From: Reyranella sp.
Lineage (GTDB): Bacteria > Pseudomonadota > Alphaproteobacteria > Reyranellales > Reyranellaceae
Length of the DNA: 33,040 bases
Reading direction: 5' to 3'
NCBI GenBank assembly: GCA_019745575.1
Contig: JAIETA010000069.1
Span: forward strand, 1-33,040
The notes under the pieces were generated by a model that worked only from the letters and a program-made list of their open reading frames with translations, was not told the DNA's origin and searched no databases. Of this stretch, positions 25,155 through 33,040 are shown piece after piece. The stretch's first letter is position 1; each line of letters opens with the position of its first letter. Made by a program: the position numbers and the translations under genes.

Positions 25155-25283
25155 CCTCCCTGCGCAAAGCGCGGGGAGGTGTCGGCGTCATACGCCGACG
25201 GAGGGGTCATGAGTCACGTGCCGGACTCTTGACCCCTCCGCCCGCGAAGACGCGGGCACCTCCCCTCGTATGACGAGGGGAGG
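25155..25283. repeat. Composite palindromic (REP-like) intergenic element of five hairpins
   Basis: Five consecutive hairpins fill this gap almost without spacers: CCTCCCTGCGC-AAA-GCGCGGGGAGG (25155-25179), GTCGGCGT-CAT-ACGCCGAC (25181-25199), CGGAGGGGTCA...TGACCCCTCCG with a 20-base loop that itself contains GAGTC/GACTC (25199-25240), CCCGCG-AAGA-CGCGGG (25241-25256), and CCTCCCCTCGT-ATG-ACGAGGGGAGG (25259-25283). The outer GGGGAGGTG and CACCTCCCC arms are also complementary, so the whole can fold as a cloverleaf. This looks like a REP/BIME-type repeat. The A-run beyond the last stem faces the + strand, whereas both flanking genes are on the minus strand, so a simple terminator role is unlikely. 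Confidence 0.7.
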
Positions 25284-25291
25284 AAAAAAAC

Positions 25292-26464
<1,173 letters not shown>

Positions 26465-26507
26465 GATCTGTCTGCCTTGCCTGATAGAAGTGGGGGAAGC
26501 GCGGAAG

Positions 26508-26951
26508 TCAGGACGCCGGGCCCAACTTGACGTTGAGGCTGATCAGCTTCCATTCACCGTCCGACGGAATGAAGCTCAGATTGAAGTTTACCCGGGTCGG
26601 CTCGGTCGGAAAGTAGCCCTTTACGACAAGCTTGCCCTCGCTGTCGATCGCCGGCGCCGGAACATAGGTCGGCTTCATCGCTGCCACGATATCGATGTCG
26701 ATGCTCTTCTCGTTGAATTCCTTGAAGGCTTCCTTGAGCTTCTCGACGCTGAACTGCTGGCGGAACGGCTTCGACAGTTTGGCATGGAACACCGCATAGT
26801 TGCCCGTCAGGTTGGCGTCGTTGAACGACAGCAGCGCCGACTTTACCAGCGCCTCCAGCGGGCTTTCGGCCGGGACCTTCGCCTGCGCCATGGCCGTCGA
26901 GGCGGCAGCCAGCACAACGAGCGCGCCGACGAGCCGAGCGATCATCGACAT
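26508..26951 (-). CDS. Small exported protein of unknown function
   Basis: A 147-residue protein with a clear signal peptide ([24 protein letters not shown]) and a predicted compact alpha+beta domain: a helical half with [42 protein letters not shown], then beta strands with [37 protein letters not shown]. The pattern suggests an NTF2-like or similar small periplasmic fold, but I do not recognise a named family. AGGAGG lies before the ATG at 26951; the upstream part of the ORF is not coding. It is 43 bases ahead of ivd on the same strand and could be co-transcribed. No function is assigned. Confidence 0.8.
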   Translation of the reverse strand: MSMIARLVGALVVLAAASTAMAQAKVPAESPLEALVKSALLSFNDANLTGNYAVFHAKLSKPFRQQFSVEKLKEAFKEFNEKSIDIDIVAAMKPTYVPAPAIDSEGKLVVKGYFPTEPTRVNFNLSFIPSDGEWKLISLNVKLGPAS

Positions 26952-27018
26952 CCGACATCCTCCTCCCGTCACTTTAGCTCGCCTACCTGACCTTGCGAAG
27001 CCGGCCGCCCAATGTCCG

Positions 27019-28376
27019 CTAAAGCAGGAACACGGTCGCGAGGCCGAGAAAGGCCAGGAAACCGATGACATCCGTCACGGTCGTCAGGAACACGGTGGAC
27101 GACACCGCCGGATCGATGTGGAACTTCTTCAGGCCGAGCGGGATCAGCGTGCCGGCCAGCGCAGCGGCCACGAGGTTGCAGACCATGGCCGCGGCGATCA
27201 CGGCGCCCAGCCGCCAGTCGCCGTACCAGGCGACCACGCCGGCGCCCATCAGGAGCGCGAAGACCAGGCCGTTGAGACCGCCGACCGCCGCCTCTTTGGT
27301 GACGAAGCGCAAGGCGTTGGCGGCGGTCAGTTCGCCCATCGCCAGCGCACGCACCGCCACCGTCACCGTCTGGGTGCCGGCATTGCCGCCCATCGACGCC
27401 ACGATCGGCATCAACACGGCGAGCGCCACGATCTGCTCGATGGCGCCTTCGAACTGGCCGATCACGAACGACGCCAACACCGCCGTCGCCAAATTCACTG
27501 TAAGCCAGGCGGCACGCAGCCGCGCGGTCCGGACGGTATCGGCATGCATGTCGTCGACGCCGACGCCGCCCATCTTCAGCAGATCTTCCTCGGCCTCGTC
27601 GTCGATCACGTCGACCACATCGTCGACCATGATCACGCCCTCCAGCCGGCCGTCGTCGTCGACGACCGGGCACGACACGAGATTCTTGTCGCGGAAGATG
27701 TGGGCGACCTCGGCCTGGTCGGCGGTCGCCGGCACCGACGGAATGTCGGGATCGACGATGTCGAGGATCGGCACCGGCCGCTTGGCGCGCAGCATCCGGC
27801 CGAGCGGCACGGCGCCACGCAGCCGGCCGGCCGCGTCGACGACGAAGATGTCGTAGACGTCGTCCGGCAGGTCGCTGGACTCGCGACAATGATCGATGAC
27901 CTCGCCTACGGTCCAGTCGACCGGGACCTTGACCAGCGAGCGCTGCATGAGCCGCCCGGCGGTGCCTTCCGGGTAGGCCAGGGCGCTTTCGATGTCGGCC
28001 CGCTCGTCGGGCGGCAGTTCGGCCAGGACTTCCCGGCGCTCGGCCTCGGGCAGATCCTCGAGAATGGTCGCCGCATCGTCGGCCTCGAGTTCATGCGCGG
28101 CCGCCGCGATGTCCTTGCTGTCGAGCTGGTCGAGGACGTCCTCGAGCACCTCCTCGTCCAGTTCGGTCAATGCCTCGGGATCGAGGTCGCGCTTGAGGAT
28201 GCCGACGAGCTTTTCGCGTTCCGCCTCCGTTACCTGCTCGAGCACCGATGCCTGGCCGGTGGCGCTGAGGCCGGCCAGGAGTGTCCTGACGTCGTCGGCC
28301 CTGTCCTCGGCAAGCGCGGCCTCGACACGCCGGACAAGCTCGGGCGGTACCTCGTCGAGGACGTCGGCCTCGGTGC

Positions 28377-28380
<4 letters not shown>
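27019..28380 (-). CDS. mgtE: Magnesium transporter MgtE
   Basis: A Mg2+-gated channel of the inner membrane. The 453 residues show the cytosolic N-domain of short helical repeats (about 1-135, with [34 protein letters not shown]), paired CBS domains (about 140-260, including [24 protein letters not shown] and [19 protein letters not shown]) that sense Mg2+, and a C-terminal membrane region with five helices, including [28 protein letters not shown] and the characteristic [32 protein letters not shown]. The start overlaps the maeB stop as ATGA, so it is translated as the second gene of that operon. No Mg2+ riboswitch is seen in front of it. Confidence 0.96.
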
Positions 28381-30659
<2,279 letters not shown>

Positions 30660-30681
30660 GCTCGTCTCCCGCCTGTATCAA

Positions 30682-30706
30682 CAAAAAGGGCCGCCCGAGG
30701 GCGGCT
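30682..30706 (-). terminator. Intrinsic terminator after tRNA-Leu
   Basis: On the minus strand GCCGCC-CTCG-GGCGGC forms a perfect six-base stem followed by CCTTTTTGTTG. It lies about 35 bases beyond the tRNA 3' end and just before the maeB ribosome-binding site, separating the tRNA transcript from maeB. Confidence 0.85.
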
Positions 30707-30741
30707 TCTCTGTATCACCTTTTCGTTCGAACCGGCGAGTT

Positions 30742-30826
30742 TGGTGCGGCCAAGAAGACTCGAACTTCCACGCCTCGCGGCACTAGCACCTCAAGCTAGC
30801 GCGTCTACCAATTCCGCCATGGCCGC
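30742..30826 (-). tRNA. tRNA-Leu (anticodon GAG)
   Basis: A complete 85-base class II tRNA with encoded CCA. The acceptor stem is GCGGCCA/TGGCCGC (seven perfect pairs) with discriminator A. The D-arm has TGGTAGACGC, the anticodon stem is CTAGC/GCTAG around the loop TTGAGGT, giving GAG, and there is a long variable arm (TGCCGCGAGGCG) as required for leucine. The T-arm reads GGAAGTTCGAGTCTTCT. It reads CUC and CUU codons. Confidence 0.96.
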
Positions 30827-30844
30827 GCCGGTTCGATGGGGCGG

Positions 30845-30873
30845 GGGATACCAAATCGACCCCGCAGTGGCAA
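30845..30873 (-). promoter_or_regulatory. Candidate promoter for tRNA-Leu
   Basis: On the minus strand TTGCCA and TATCCC are separated by 17 bases, with the predicted start about 12 bases before the mature tRNA. The spacing is ideal and the hexamers are moderate matches. Confidence 0.5.
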
Positions 30874-30926
30874 GGAGCGACGCACCGCCCCTTGCGTCCC
30901 GGCCCGGAAGCATCGAATTTGTCGCA

Positions 30927-31607
30927 ATGGGCAAGCCGGAATGGCGCATATCCGAGGGCGCGGTGCCTTACGCCGAGGCGCTGGCGGCCATGGAAGCTCG
31001 CGTGGCCGACATTCGGGCCGGGCGCGCGGGCGAGCTGGTCTGGCTGCTGGAGCACCCGCCGCTCTATACGGCCGGCACCAGTTCGATGGACCGCGACCTG
31101 TTGCAGCCCATGCGCTTTCCCGTGCACGTCGCCGGCCGCGGCGGCCAGTACACCTACCACGGGCCCGGCCAGCGGGTGGCCTACGTCATGCTCGATCTCC
31201 GGGCGCGGCGGCAGGACGTCCGCCGCTTCGTCTCCGATCTCGAGGAGTGGACCATTCGCACGCTGGCACGCTTCGCCGTGGCCGCCGAGCGCCGGCCCGG
31301 CCGCGTCGGCGTCTGGGTGGTGCGGCCCGACAAGCCGCCGCTGCCCGACGGCACGTCGCGCGACGACAAGATCGCCGCCATCGGCGTGCGCATCCGCCAC
31401 TGGGTGTCGTTCCACGGCCTCTCGATCAACGTCGAGCCCGACCTGTCGCACTATCAGGGCATCGTGCCCTGCGGCATCGCCGACCATGGCGTGACGTCGC
31501 TGGTCGATCTCGGCCTGCCGGTCACCCTGGCCGATCTCGATGTGGCGCTGGCCGGGACCTTCGCCGAAGTGTTCGGGGACGCTGTCAGGCCGTCGGCAGC
31601 TGCGTAA
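30927..31607 (+). CDS. lipB: Octanoyltransferase (lipoate biosynthesis)
   Basis: LipB moves octanoyl from acyl carrier protein to lipoyl domains, the first step of lipoate synthesis for pyruvate and 2-oxoglutarate dehydrogenases. The predicted 226 residues show the family motifs [22 protein letters not shown], the catalytic lysine in [18 protein letters not shown] and the catalytic cysteine in [15 protein letters not shown]. The ORF track runs this frame back through maeB and the tRNA; the first ATG beyond the tRNA that fits the family N-terminus ([18 protein letters not shown]) is at 30927. Its ribosome-binding site is weak, so the start is less certain. The 3' end overlaps the convergent acyP gene by 23 bases. 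Confidence 0.93.
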   Translation: MGKPEWRISEGAVPYAEALAAMEARVADIRAGRAGELVWLLEHPPLYTAGTSSMDRDLLQPMRFPVHVAGRGGQYTYHGPGQRVAYVMLDLRARRQDVRRFVSDLEEWTIRTLARFAVAAERRPGRVGVWVVRPDKPPLPDGTSRDDKIAAIGVRIRHWVSFHGLSINVEPDLSHYQGIVPCGIADHGVTSLVDLGLPVTLADLDVALAGTFAEVFGDAVRPSAAA

Positions 31608-31866
31608 AACCCACCGGCAGAACATCGAGATCGACCGGCTCCACGTCGACGGTGTCGACCCGGGCCATCGCCGGGCCGCGCCGGCAGGCGCCGATCATCT
31701 CTCCCACGGCCTGATCGTCGCCGACGATCAGGGCTTCGACCGTGCCGTCGCTGCGATTGCGCACCCAACCCGCAAGGCCGAGCCGTTTACCCGTGGTGAT
31801 CGCCCAGTCACGATAGCCCACGCCCTGCACCCGGCCCGTGACGGTGAGGCGGGCTTGCAGCGCCAT
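31585..31866 (-). CDS. acyP: Acylphosphatase
   Basis: Small cytosolic enzyme hydrolysing acyl phosphates such as acetyl phosphate or carbamoyl phosphate. The 93 residues contain the phosphate-binding loop [12 protein letters not shown] with the catalytic Arg19, and Asn37 in [17 protein letters not shown], both in the expected places. The C-terminal strand is slightly unusual, [16 protein letters not shown]. It follows the propionyl-CoA carboxylase gene after four bases on the same strand, so they are probably co-transcribed. It ends inside the 3' end of lipB. Confidence 0.94.
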   Translation of the reverse strand: MALQARLTVTGRVQGVGYRDWAITTGKRLGLAGWVRNRSDGTVEALIVGDDQAVGEMIGACRRGPAMARVDTVDVEPVDLDVLPVGFTQLPTA

Positions 31867-31870
31867 CGGT

Positions 31871-33040
<1,170 letters not shown>

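Noticed and set aside
25259-25290. Strong hairpin followed by AAAAAAA as a terminator
   Set aside because: For the minus-strand ivd transcript the T-run would precede the stem rather than follow it, so it does not fit an intrinsic terminator; it belongs to the palindromic array.

Overview
This GC-rich window reads as a single stretch of ordinary alphaproteobacterial chromosome. The clearest taxonomic signal is the minus-strand block rpoZ–rsh(spoT)–pdxJ–acpS–lepB–rnc–era–recO–parC, an alphaproteobacterial-style arrangement of housekeeping genes. TakP-type TRAP binding proteins, an isovaleryl-CoA dehydrogenase, a MaeB-type malic enzyme and a propionyl-CoA carboxylase suggest a heterotroph living on organic acids, amino acids and acyl-CoAs. 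A Rhodospirillales/Reyranella-like or Hyphomicrobiales host is my guess only. I see no transposase, integrase, phage gene, CRISPR array or rRNA.

Layout. 1-2058 (+): the 3' end of dnaX, then ybaB/ebfC, recR and a DUF4126 membrane protein; the first three form the classic replication/repair operon. 2143-2877 (+): the N-end-rule leucyltransferase bpt. 3028-7654: a TRAP transporter with membrane subunits on + and two paralogous TakP-like binding proteins on -, separated by a bidirectional terminator. 7760-18602 (-): uppP, parC, recO, era, rnc, lepB, acpS, pdxJ, rsh, rpoZ and folK, mostly with short spacings or ATGA/GTGA overlaps. 18748-20053 (+): a NYN-domain protein and a family-5-type uracil-DNA glycosylase. 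20054-20556: the only gene-free stretch over 300 bases, carrying strong hairpins that suggest a structured RNA.

20557-21727 (-): a cytoplasmic molybdopterin (sulfite-oxidase-fold) enzyme followed by glutathione peroxidase. 21736-25096 (-): a tightly overlapped unit of TetR regulator, orphan ABC amino-acid/amide binding protein and acyl-CoA ligase, with a palindromic operator over its promoter. 25155-25283: a compact array of five hairpins, probably a REP-type repeat. 25292-26951 (-): isovaleryl-CoA dehydrogenase and a small exported protein. 27019-30659 (-): malic enzyme maeB overlapping the Mg2+ channel gene mgtE. 30742-30826 (-): tRNA-Leu(GAG). 30927-31607 (+): lipB. 31585-33040 (-): acylphosphatase and the 3' part of a propionyl-CoA carboxylase alpha subunit that runs off the window.

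Most of the window is core metabolism and information processing. The parts most worth checking are the hairpin-rich gap at 20.2-20.5 kb, the palindromic array at 25.2 kb, the tetR–livK–ligase unit with its operator, and the duplicated TakP pair. I did not find a convincing new multi-gene system. Start codons were chosen from ribosome-binding sites, gene overlaps and family N-termini; several are GTG (DUF4126, acpS, folK, UDG, tetR) and one is TTG (maeB).
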